Below, piece by piece: positions 1-6,569 of a stretch of 10,865 nt of DNA (position 1 is the first letter of the stretch; the number at the start of each line of letters is the position of its first letter). Source of the stretch: Alphaproteobacteria bacterium. GTDB lineage: Bacteria; Pseudomonadota; Alphaproteobacteria; UBA9219. A program made the translations under genes and the position numbers. The stretch spans positions 1 to 10,865 of the forward strand of contig JAQUPC010000073.1 of the NCBI GenBank assembly GCA_028716765.1. The letters are read 5' to 3'. The notes below the pieces were generated by a model. That model had not been told where the DNA came from. It searched no databases and worked only from the letters and a program-made list of their open reading frames with translations.

Positions 1-484
1 CATAAATCTTGAGAACGTCCCAAAGCGATTGCAGGCTTCCGCTCGTCCAGCCGTTGATGACAATTTCCGGTTCTTTCGCCTCGTCCAGCCTCACATCGAA
101 GGCCAGCACAACCCGATCAGGTCCGTGTTTTTGCAACCAGCCTGTCACAAGCGCCGTTTCCTTGACGGCAAGACTGCCGACAACGACACGCTTCACGCCC
201 GCTTCGAGCAAAGCCTCGATGTCGCGTTTGTCACGAATGCCGCCGCCTGCCTGTATCGAGACCGGAACCTTTTGCGCCAGTTTTTTGATGATGTCCGTTT
301 GCCGCACCTGACCGTCGCGCGCGCCGTCCAGATCGACGATATGAACCCATGTCACGCCTGCATCCATGAAGCGACGGGCCACAAGCAAGGGATCGTCCTC
401 GTAAATGGTCACCGCTTCAAAGTTGCCCTGCGCCAGGCGCACGCATTTGCCGTCTTTCAGATCGATAGCGGGAAAGATTTCCAT
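1..484 (-). CDS. hisA: Phosphoribosylformimino-5-aminoimidazole carboxamide ribotide isomerase HisA (partial, N-terminal 161 residues)
   Basis: HisA catalyses the Amadori-type isomerisation of ProFAR to PRFAR, the fourth step of cytoplasmic histidine synthesis. The visible 161 residues are the first two thirds of a beta/alpha barrel that is normally about 240 residues long. The start MEIFPAIDLKDGKCVRL is typical of HisA and carries the first catalytic Asp (D8, in PAIDL). QAGGGIR (residues 78-84) and VVGSLAVK (101-108) form conserved phosphate-binding loops, and AFDVR (128-132) supplies the second catalytic Asp (D130). The AIDLKDG start and the second Asp context separate it from the paralogue HisF. 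The gene starts 5 nt after the hisH stop, so it is coupled to the operon; a GAGG about 11 nt upstream is only a mediocre ribosome binding site. The 3' end runs off the window, and hisF and hisI would be expected next. Confidence 0.97.
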   Translation of the reverse strand, partial: MEIFPAIDLKDGKCVRLAQGNFEAVTIYEDDPLLVARRFMDAGVTWVHIVDLDGARDGQVRQTDIIKKLAQKVPVSIQAGGGIRDKRDIEALLEAGVKRVVVGSLAVKETALVTGWLQKHGPDRVVLAFDVRLDEAKEPEIVINGWTSGSLQSLWDVLKIY

Positions 485-489
485 GGGCT

Positions 490-1095
490 TCACATCCTCA
501 AAAAGTTTTCCAGAATGGCGCGGCCAACACGGCTGGAACGTTCAGGGTGGAATTGACAGCCGAAAAAGTTACCGGCACCGGCCACGGCGGTGAACGTTTC
601 CCCGTATTCACAGGAAGCCAGAGTATATTCCCCAACGGGCGCGGCGTAACTATGCACGAAATAAACAAAGCTGCCGTCTTCAATGCCCTTCAACAAAGGA
701 TGGGTTTTGTTCCCCACGTTTATGCTGTTCCACCCCATATGCGGAATGGGACGATCCGGCCCCGATGGCAGACGCCTGACGGTTCCCGGAACAACGCCAA
801 GACAAGGGAGAATTTCGCCTTCTGCCTGCCCTTCCTCGGAACCCGTGAAAAGCAGCTGCATACCGAGGCAAATGCCCAAAACGGGCTGCCTCAGGCCGCG
901 CAAGGCGCCGATCAGGCCTTTGGCCTGAAGTTGCTTCATGGCGGCCTCCGCCGATCCTACGCCCGGCAGAATGACGTGCGCCGCCGAACGGATTTTTCCC
1001 ACATCGGCCGTTATCTCGGCCCCAGCATCCAGCCGCGCCAAGGCCGCCATGACAGAGGCCAGATTGGCGACCCCGCTATCGACGACCGCGATCAT
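490..1095 (-). CDS. hisH: Imidazole glycerol phosphate synthase, glutamine amidotransferase subunit HisH
   Basis: HisH hydrolyses glutamine and channels ammonia to HisF, which makes imidazole glycerol phosphate and AICAR. The 201-residue length is normal. This is a class I glutamine amidotransferase: LPGVGS (residues 43-48) forms the oxyanion region, the nucleophile is C76 in GICLGMQ, and the triad is completed by H183 and E185 in QFHPERS. PHMGWNSI (119-126) is also a standard HisH motif. The ATG overlaps the hisC-hisB stop as ATGA, and an AAGGGGG lies about 5 nt upstream, which supports this start and suggests translational coupling. Its partner hisF is not in the window and probably lies just downstream of hisA. 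Confidence 0.98.
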   Translation of the reverse strand: MIAVVDSGVANLASVMAALARLDAGAEITADVGKIRSAAHVILPGVGSAEAAMKQLQAKGLIGALRGLRQPVLGICLGMQLLFTGSEEGQAEGEILPCLGVVPGTVRRLPSGPDRPIPHMGWNSINVGNKTHPLLKGIEDGSFVYFVHSYAAPVGEYTLASCEYGETFTAVAGAGNFFGCQFHPERSSRVGRAILENFLRM

Positions 1096-2756
1096 AAGAC
1101 CCCCTTGGTCGAAGGAAGGGCCGAGCCTTCGCGCTGAAACGCTTGACGCAACGCCCTTCCGGCCGCCTTAAAGCATGCTTCGGCCATGTGGTGTGCGTTG
1201 CCGCCCTGAACCGTTACATGTATGGCCGCGTCCAACGACGACGCCAATGATTGGAAGAAATGCGGCACCATTTCGCTGCTCATGCCGCCGATATCCGGGA
1301 CAGGAAACGCCCCGGTAAACACGGCACACGGGCGCCCGGACAAATCGATCGTCACCTGCGCCAGCGCTTCGTCGAGAGGCGCATTGAAACCAAAGCGCGC
1401 AATTCCGCGCTTGCCGCCAAGGGCGTTTTTCAAGGCCTCGCCAAGCGCCAGCGCGCAATCCTCTATCGTATGATGCTGATCCACGTTGAGATCACCTTTG
1501 CAGTGCAGTTCCAACCCGAACCCGCCGTGCGAAGCGATCTGCGCCAGCATGTGATCGAAAAAGCCGATGCCCGTTTCCACGGCCAGGAACTCCGGCGCAT
1601 CAAGATCGACCGTAACGTCGATGGCCGTTTCTTTTGTCGTGCGGCGCAGGCTGTGCGAGCGCGGCGACCGGGATATCTTTTGCTCCGGCAACTCAACATC
1701 AAGAGCCTTAAGAACCAGATCGTTTTCCTCAGGCGTGCTGACAGTCAGACGGACGGTATGGGACATGTCGCCGTGACGTTCGCGCGCGAGGATGCCGAAC
1801 TGGCGCAACCGCGCCATAAACGCCTTTGAATCCCTGGTTTGAACCAAAAGGAAATTCGTAACGCTCGGAAAAATACTGACAACGAACGGCGATCCGGCCA
1901 GCAGCCGCGCCATTCTTTCGCGTTCAGACGCCAGCTGACGAATGCGAAGCCTGCCCTGAACAAGGCCGTTCGGCGAAAGAGCATCCAGCGCGGCGCGAAT
2001 GCTGCTTTGCGCGAGCGGATAAGGCGCCATAATCTTCCGCATAGCTCCGATCAATTCAGGGGCGGCAATTACGGCCCCCACCCTCTCCCCGGCCAACGAG
2101 TGGGCCTTGGACAGCGTACGGAGAATAACGAGATTGGAATGGTTTTTCAGCTCCGGCAGCATCCCTTCGGGCGCATCGGTAAACTCGACATAAGCTTCGT
2201 CGACAACGACAAGATTTTTTTCCGCGCGCGCTTTCGCCAGATTCAGGATATCGTCTTTGTTCATCCTGTGCCCCATCGGCGCGTTTGGCGACGGGATGAA
2301 AATAAGTTTCGTCTCGGGCGAACACGCTTTAAGCACATTCGGAACGTCAAGCTGGCCGTCCTTTTGCAACGGAACTTCGAGAACTCCGGCCCCTTGCACG
2401 AAGGCATAAACCTTGTACATGCCGAACGTCGGCGGACAAATCAGCACTTGATCCACGCCCTGACGGCAAAAAAGGCGCATCAGCACATCGATGCCTTCGT
2501 CGCTGCCGCGGCCCAGCAAAATTTTATCGGCCTCCACGCCCCAAAGCGCGCCCAAACGCTGGCGCAGTTCCAACGGCTGCGGATCCGGATAACGGTTAAG
2601 GGGGCTTTGCGCCGCCATTGGACCGAACGGCGGCCACGGATTTTCGTTAGCGTCGATCTCGATGGCAGGCACGAAGCCCCCCGCATCGCTGTGGGAAGAA
2701 CTGTACCCGGCAAACAACCGCAAATCGGGACGCATAAGTTTTTCAAGCCACGTCAC
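1092..2756 (-). CDS. Fused histidinol-phosphate aminotransferase / imidazoleglycerol-phosphate dehydratase (HisC-HisB)
   Basis: One uninterrupted 554-residue frame holds two full-length histidine enzymes. Residues 1 to about 355 are HisC, a fold-type I PLP aminotransferase converting imidazole acetol phosphate to histidinol phosphate. It shows NENP (37-40), GRGSDEG, VVDEAYVEF with D186 and Y189, the PLP lysine K217 in RTLSKA, the phosphate-binding R225, and the substrate-binding R336 in VRLTVSTPEEN. The usual PNNPTG reads PNAPMG. After a linker of about 15 residues rich in Ser, Arg and Pro, residues 371-554 are IGPD (HisB). This part has the RRTTKET start, FFDHML, the metal motifs HHTIED (428-433) and HHMAE (522-526), and a PSTKG ending (548-552). 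All metal ligands expected of IGPD are present. The start is GTG, overlapping the hisD stop as GTGA, with GGAGG 7 nt upstream. The linker has no convincing internal start in frame, only a TTG without a ribosome binding site. No histidinol-phosphatase domain is present, unlike enterobacterial HisB. The product would catalyse two non-adjacent-in-name but consecutive steps: dehydratase, then transaminase. Confidence 0.95.
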   Translation of the reverse strand: MTWLEKLMRPDLRLFAGYSSSHSDAGGFVPAIEIDANENPWPPFGPMAAQSPLNRYPDPQPLELRQRLGALWGVEADKILLGRGSDEGIDVLMRLFCRQGVDQVLICPPTFGMYKVYAFVQGAGVLEVPLQKDGQLDVPNVLKACSPETKLIFIPSPNAPMGHRMNKDDILNLAKARAEKNLVVVDEAYVEFTDAPEGMLPELKNHSNLVILRTLSKAHSLAGERVGAVIAAPELIGAMRKIMAPYPLAQSSIRAALDALSPNGLVQGRLRIRQLASERERMARLLAGSPFVVSIFPSVTNFLLVQTRDSKAFMARLRQFGILARERHGDMSHTVRLTVSTPEENDLVLKALDVELPEQKISRSPRSHSLRRTTKETAIDVTVDLDAPEFLAVETGIGFFDHMLAQIASHGGFGLELHCKGDLNVDQHHTIEDCALALGEALKNALGGKRGIARFGFNAPLDEALAQVTIDLSGRPCAVFTGAFPVPDIGGMSSEMVPHFFQSLASSLDAAIHVTVQGGNAHHMAEACFKAAGRALRQAFQREGSALPSTKGVL

Positions 2757-4054
2757 GACATCGCCTCCATGCGCAATGCGACGGCCGCCGCGTGTGCATC
2801 AAGCCCTTCCGCCTCGGCCAACTGCACCAGCGTAGGAGCCAAAGAAGCGAGCCCCTTTTGGGTCAGCGTCTGAACGCTCATGTTTTTCATAAAGCTCGCA
2901 AGGCTGAGGCCGCCATAAGCCCGCGCATAACCAAAGGTGGGCAGAACGTGGTTCGTGCCGCTGGCATAATCGCCCGCCGTTTCGGGCGACCACGGACCGA
3001 TAAAAAACGAGCCCGCGTTCCGGATTTTGTCTACGCACAAAGAGGCGTTCTCGATCTGCAAAATAAGATGTTCTGGAGCATAACGATCGGCGATTTCAAA
3101 TGCCGCCGAAAGCTCCTTCACAATCAAAATGCGGCTGGCGCGCAAGGAACCTTCAATAAAATTGCGACGCTTAAGCAACGAAGCCTGACGCGTCACTTCG
3201 CTTCTCACCGCTTCGGCCGTTGCGGCGTCGTTCGTTACGCAAATGGCTTGCGAGTCCGAAGCGTGTTCGGCTTGCGCCAACAGATCGGCCGCGACGAAGG
3301 CCGGGTTGGCCTTCTCGTCCGCAATCACCATGACTTCCGAAGGTCCGGCAGGCATGTCGATCGCCGCCCCGTCCGGCATCTGCGCGACCATTTGCTTGGC
3401 TTGGGTAACGTAGGCATTGCCGGGCCCGAAGATCTTGTCGACTTTCGGCACTGTTAGCGTTCCAAAAGCCATCGCCGCGATCGCCTGTGCCCCTCCAAGC
3501 GGCAAGACCTGTTCTATGCCGCACAAATCCGCAGCAGCCAGAATGCCGGGATTGACGGAACCGTCCTTGGCCGGGGGCGTGCATAGCACACGCCTTTTAC
3601 ACCCCGCCAGCCGCGCCGGTATCGCCAGCATGAGAACGGCGGAAAATAAAGGCGCCGTTCCTCCGGGAACATAAAGACCGACTCTCTCGATGGGCTTCCA
3701 AAGAAGTTCGCAGAAAACGCCCGGGCGTGTCTCAAGGCGAACAGGCTGAGGCGTTTGAGCGCTATGAAAAGCCGTGATCGTTTCAATCGCTTCGCCCAAA
3801 GCTCTGCGTAACGCGTGCGGCAACTTGTCCGTTGCCGCTTTCATGCTTTGCCGGGGAACGAAAGCGGGGGCGGCATCAAGGCCGTCAAATCGCGCCGAAA
3901 ACATGCGCAAAGCCTCGTCGCCGTCATGCCTGACCCGTTCAACAATGTCCTTTACGCGATCGGTCAGTTCGGCGCTACGCGTGGAAGGGGCGCGCATCAA
4001 GGCATCGGTTTTTTCCGCATCCTCAAGTTCATCCCATTTAAGTACCGGTATCAT
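2753..4054 (-). CDS. hisD: Histidinol dehydrogenase HisD
   Basis: HisD is a zinc enzyme that performs the last two steps of the pathway, oxidising L-histidinol to L-histidine with two NAD+. The 433-residue length is normal. Visible landmarks are the VGLYVPGGTAPL segment (125-136), FGPGNAYVTQAK (209-220), PAGPSEVMVIAD (235-246), the zinc ligands Q261 and H264 in QAEH, the catalytic pair E328 and H329 in RYAPEHL, D362 in GDYASGTNHVLPT, and the last zinc ligand H421 in LDAH. All lie two residues from their E. coli positions as I remember them. The reading frame is open further upstream, but that part overlaps hisG. I start at the ATG giving MIPVLKWDEL, 2 nt after the hisG stop, which fits family length. 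The stop overlaps the next gene by 4 nt. Confidence 0.98.
   Translation of the reverse strand: MIPVLKWDELEDAEKTDALMRAPSTRSAELTDRVKDIVERVRHDGDEALRMFSARFDGLDAAPAFVPRQSMKAATDKLPHALRRALGEAIETITAFHSAQTPQPVRLETRPGVFCELLWKPIERVGLYVPGGTAPLFSAVLMLAIPARLAGCKRRVLCTPPAKDGSVNPGILAAADLCGIEQVLPLGGAQAIAAMAFGTLTVPKVDKIFGPGNAYVTQAKQMVAQMPDGAAIDMPAGPSEVMVIADEKANPAFVAADLLAQAEHASDSQAICVTNDAATAEAVRSEVTRQASLLKRRNFIEGSLRASRILIVKELSAAFEIADRYAPEHLILQIENASLCVDKIRNAGSFFIGPWSPETAGDYASGTNHVLPTFGYARAYGGLSLASFMKNMSVQTLTQKGLASLAPTLVQLAEAEGLDAHAAAVALRMEAMS
2764..2768 (-). promoter_or_regulatory. Ribosome binding site deciding the GTG start of hisC-hisB
   Basis: GGAGG on the minus strand lies inside the last codons of hisD, 7 nt before the GTG at 2756. 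It supports the GTG start, as does the alignment of the N-terminal sequence WLEKLMRP with other HisC proteins. The start and the hisD stop share GTGA, so terminating ribosomes could re-initiate. Confidence 0.7.
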
Positions 4055-4056
4055 GA

Positions 4057-4941
4057 TTATCCCAACATTTTTTCGATCGGCATGACAAGAATGGCGCTGG
4101 CGCCTGCGGCTTTCAGCTTTTCCATCGTTTCCCAAAAAACCGTCTCGCGGCAGACCGCATGAACGGCGACTTTATTCGGATGCCCCTGCAAAGGCAGGAT
4201 CGTCGGCGATTCCGCGCCCGGAAGCAATTTGACGATTTCAGGCAATTGCTCCCTATCGGCATGAAGCATAATGTACTTGCTGTCTTCGGCCTGCAACGTT
4301 CCTCTTATGCGCCTCAACAGGCGATAGATAATCTCCTCCTTCTCGGCCGAAAAACGCTGCGACGAACGGATCAGCAAGGCTTCGCTTTGCAAAATCGTGG
4401 TCAACTCGCGCAAATTGTTCGCCGCCAGCGTTACGCCTGACGCCACAATATCGCAGATAGCCTCGGCAATTTTAAGGCGGGGAGCGACCTCGACCGAGCC
4501 CGTCATGACAAGCGTTTTCGCCGAAACGCCATACTGGCGCAAAAAGTTTTGCAACAAGTTCGGATAAGACGTCGCGATCGTGGATCCGGCCAGATCGGCG
4601 ACATCCCGAACGGAACTGTTTTCGGGAACGGCTATAGCCAGACGGCATAACGAAAAACCAAGCCGCTCCAGAATATTGGCCGAAAACTCTTTCGCCGCTA
4701 TTTTTTCCTCGGCAAAGACGTTTTCGCCGACGATGCCCAAATCGCAGATGTTGTTGCTGACGAAACCCGGAATATCGTCATCCCGCACGAGAAGCAGGTC
4801 GATGGGCAGCTCCTTGACCCGGCAAAACAGCTGATCCTTGTCGCGGTTGATATGCAGGCCGCAATTTTTAAGCAGATTGAAACTGTCGTCGGCCAATCGG
4901 CCCGTTTTTTGTAAAGCGATGCGTACGCGTTCTTTAGACAT
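4057..4941 (-). CDS. hisG: ATP phosphoribosyltransferase HisG, long form
   Basis: HisG joins ATP and PRPP to start histidine synthesis and is the committed, feedback-inhibited step. The 294-residue product is the long type. The catalytic domain has RIALQKTGRL, VRDDDIPG (52-59), DLGIVGEN (67-74), SYPNLL, and the PRPP-binding segment from GSVEVAPR to VASGVT (148-171). A C-terminal ACT-like regulatory domain follows (about 220-290), with SKYIMLHA, PGAESPTILPL, VFWETMEKLKAAGAS and PIEKM. Long-form HisG works alone as a hexamer and does not need HisZ; no hisZ is seen here. The frame extends 28 codons further upstream, but the ATG giving MSKERVRIAL matches the family N-terminus and has an AAGGGA just upstream. 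It is the first gene of the operon, so the promoter must lie in the region before it. The resemblance to the E. coli protein is strong by eye. Confidence 0.98.
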   Translation of the reverse strand: MSKERVRIALQKTGRLADDSFNLLKNCGLHINRDKDQLFCRVKELPIDLLLVRDDDIPGFVSNNICDLGIVGENVFAEEKIAAKEFSANILERLGFSLCRLAIAVPENSSVRDVADLAGSTIATSYPNLLQNFLRQYGVSAKTLVMTGSVEVAPRLKIAEAICDIVASGVTLAANNLRELTTILQSEALLIRSSQRFSAEKEEIIYRLLRRIRGTLQAEDSKYIMLHADREQLPEIVKLLPGAESPTILPLQGHPNKVAVHAVCRETVFWETMEKLKAAGASAILVMPIEKMLG

Positions 4942-4989
4942 GATCCCTTCTTCTCTCCCCGGCAAAAAAACCCTCATGCCGCACATTCT

Positions 4990-5038
4990 ATTGTAGTAGC
5001 ACGCTGATACATTAGCACAGCCCAATAACCTCTTTCAA
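4990..5038 (-). promoter_or_regulatory. hisG: Candidate promoter elements for the his operon
   Basis: On the minus strand a TACAAT (4990-4995) matches the sigma70 -10 box at five of six positions and would give a leader of about 40 nt before hisG, but its -35 is poor. An alternative pair is TTGAAA (5033-5038) with TAATGT (5009-5014) at 18 nt spacing. Neither is strong, so the operon may depend on an activator or use a start site further upstream. Confidence 0.3.
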
Positions 5039-5148
5039 GAGTTTTTCCCGGAGTGCCTTGCTCGCCAAGCCCGTCATGCCTAAGACTGGACGGTGAAATT
5101 AGCCTTATGACGGCCCTCCGCCTATCAGTATAAAGTTAGCCTAAGCAC

Positions 5149-5175
5149 TTGCAGTATTGTTTTTTCTGCTATAAT
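5149..5175 (+). promoter_or_regulatory. Extended -10 sigma70 promoter for the 372-residue protein gene
   Basis: TGCTATAAT (5167-5175) is a perfect extended -10 element (TGnTATAAT). A TTGCAG lies upstream at 5149-5154 with a short 15-nt spacer, acceptable because extended -10 promoters depend less on the -35 box. Transcription would begin near 5182 and leave a leader of about 115 nt before the ATG at 5299. Confidence 0.65.
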
Positions 5176-5298
5176 TTGTCGATAGAACAAGCCCTTAGAG
5201 ACAAGCCTCCTTCCCGTGGCGTTGAACAAAAATTAATCAATTCGGTCTATGGTTTTTTGTTGCACCCGGAAGAAAAGGAAGCCCGGAAGTGAGCCGAT

Positions 5299-6417
5299 AT
5301 GACGGATAAATACCTTAAACCCATGCTCGACACCGGTTCGCCGCGTGTCTTCAACTGCAGCGAGATGACGCTCAAGATTCTTGCCAGGAATCCCGAAGCC
5401 TCCCTCTTTTTCCGCAACAAAGCTTTAAACATGATCGTTCTCATCAAGGACTCGGTCCCTGAGAGCGACCGGCGCGCGGGCGCGCCGATGGTGGGCACAA
5501 AGCTTTACTTCCCCTTCAATGAAACCAACATCTATGAGGGCGGCCGCACGATCTTTTTGCACGACAGGCACATAAAGCCTGCCATTGCCGGTCATTACGG
5601 GGAAGGTGCGCTAACGAAAGACGCCCTCGAAACGGATATGCATATTCTCTCCATCCTTGATGGCCTCCCTTCGCTCGATCCGTTCCTGATGAAGGACGTC
5701 TTTTTGCGTCACAAAATCGATATGAACCAGGATTATTTCGAGGTCAGCCAGGAAGCCTGGGAAGAAATCGAAGCCTTTATGCTGCAACAATTCGAGTCGC
5801 TGGTGAGAGCGGCGTTCCCGGAATCGGAATCGTCCGAGGATAAAGCGCGGCAATTGATCGATAAAATGTGGGAGGCGCGCGATATCGTGGCGCTTAGACC
5901 GCTCATTGACGCGTTCCGTCTGCCTCTGGAAGGCGCGCTTGATATTTTCTCGTCGTGGAAAGGCATCGTTTATTATTCATTCCAGTATCAACGGGAACAG
6001 GTTCATATTCTCGACATGTTCAAATGGCTCAAAGAAAACGAAGGCCCGTTCCCAAGCGTCCCCGCCGCCGAAGCCAAGGAGATGATTGGGGCAGTTGCCT
6101 TCACCAAAGAACGTCTGCGCAGCGAATGGCAAACAATCGAGACGCATGTTAATAATTACAGGGACAGCTACGACAAGATGTTCAAACATAAGGTCAGTTC
6201 GGGCGAATTCATGGCCTTCCTGAAAAACAGCAATGAAATATACTGGAAGCTTGGCAACAGCCTCGGCAAGGTCAATCATGGGATCTATTGCTGGGAAGTT
6301 ATGACCAAGCGGTATAAGGAACGCAAATTGCCTTGGGCGCAGATGCAGGAAATTATGCGGCTTTTCATCAAGATTTTCGAGCCCGAGAAGAAAACGACCA
6401 CAAGCGTTACCTGGTAA
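5299..6417 (+). CDS. Conserved-looking protein of unknown function, 372 residues
   Basis: I do not recognise this protein. It has no signal peptide and no hydrophobic stretch long enough for a membrane helix, so it is probably cytoplasmic. The N-terminal third (about 1-100) looks like a compact alpha/beta region, with SEMTLKILARNPEASLFFRN, a hydrophobic MIVLIK strand, VGTKLYFPFN, YEGGRTIFLHDRH and other well-ordered segments. Residues 110-250 are mostly helical, acidic and rich in aromatics, including LPSLDPFLMKDVF, EIEAFMLQQFESLVRAAF and IFSSWKGIVYYSFQYQR. The last third (260-360) is a long charged helical region ending near LFIKIFEPEKK. The start at ATG 5299 has GGAAG 9 nt upstream. The gene has its own strong promoter and a probable terminator at its end, so it looks monocistronic and unrelated to the divergent his operon. 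The reading frame is intact and the composition matches its neighbours. A signalling or regulatory role is possible given the nearby chemotaxis genes, but this is only inference from location. Confidence 0.87.
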   Translation: MTDKYLKPMLDTGSPRVFNCSEMTLKILARNPEASLFFRNKALNMIVLIKDSVPESDRRAGAPMVGTKLYFPFNETNIYEGGRTIFLHDRHIKPAIAGHYGEGALTKDALETDMHILSILDGLPSLDPFLMKDVFLRHKIDMNQDYFEVSQEAWEEIEAFMLQQFESLVRAAFPESESSEDKARQLIDKMWEARDIVALRPLIDAFRLPLEGALDIFSSWKGIVYYSFQYQREQVHILDMFKWLKENEGPFPSVPAAEAKEMIGAVAFTKERLRSEWQTIETHVNNYRDSYDKMFKHKVSSGEFMAFLKNSNEIYWKLGNSLGKVNHGIYCWEVMTKRYKERKLPWAQMQEIMRLFIKIFEPEKKTTTSVTW

Positions 6418-6438
6418 CAGGTTGCACTTTTGCTTTTT
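6402..6438 (+). terminator. Probable rho-independent terminator overlapping the stop codon
   Basis: An imperfect stem pairs 6402-6413 with 6418-6429 around a GTAA tetraloop (6414-6417); its core is ACCTG/CAGGT, flanked by mismatches and further pairs. A T-rich tail follows (TTTGCTTTTT, 6429-6438). The loop contains the last bases of the 372-residue gene, including its TAA stop. The tail is interrupted by GC, so termination may be partial. Confidence 0.45.
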
Positions 6439-6446
6439 GGGCCTTC

Positions 6447-6470
6447 GTTTTCCGCCATAGGGCGGCAAAC
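6447..6470. repeat. Inverted repeat hairpin in the 6418-6569 intergenic stretch
   Basis: GTTTTCCGCC (6447-6456) pairs with GGCGGCAAAC (6461-6470) around an ATAG loop: five GC pairs, one mismatch, then four more pairs. There is no T tract on either side, so it is not a standard terminator. It could support termination by the hairpin just upstream or stabilise a transcript end. Confidence 0.4.
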
Positions 6471-6558
6471 CCGGCTTCTCTTTCGGCTTTACTTCACTTC
6501 CTTTTTTTGATCTCTTTCCGTTGTTTAGCGGCACTATTTGCCGGTGATTCACTTATAC

Positions 6559-6564
6559 AGGGGG
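6559..6564 (+). promoter_or_regulatory. Ribosome binding site deciding the TTG start at 6570
   Basis: AGGGGG is placed 5 nt before TTG. No ATG or GTG lies in frame between here and the cysteine motif, so this site is the main argument for the unusual start codon. Confidence 0.65.
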
Positions 6565-6569
6565 ATATC

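Larger units (their letters stand above)
4942..5298. other. Divergent intergenic region between hisG and the 372-residue protein gene
   Basis: This 357-nt stretch holds the start signals for the his operon (minus strand) and for the plus-strand gene. I see a strong extended -10 promoter on the plus strand, weaker -10-like elements on the minus strand, and a 7-bp inverted repeat (CCGTCAT at 5071-5077, ATGACGG at 5107-5113). There is also a T7 tract on the minus strand 23-29 nt before hisG, without a clear hairpin in front of it. I found no run of His codons that would mark a classical his leader peptide, and no tRNA-like or known riboswitch structure. Confidence 0.6.

Noticed and set aside
1092..1691. 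Separate hisB gene with its own internal start
   Set aside because: The linker offers only a TTG without a ribosome binding site in the right frame; the nearby ATG codons are in another frame.
1839..2873. A 344-codon plus-strand frame opposite hisC
   Set aside because: Antisense shadow of a strongly conserved enzyme; the translation is rich in Arg and His with no recognisable motif.
4057..5025. Longer hisG starting upstream of 4941
   Set aside because: The added 28 residues (beginning MGCANVSACYYNRM) do not match the family N-terminus and would need a TTG start, while the ATG at 4941 has a ribosome binding site and the right length.
4942..5298. A classical histidine attenuator or T-box before hisG
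   Set aside because: No run of His codons exists on the minus strand, and the T7 tract near hisG is not preceded by a stable stem.
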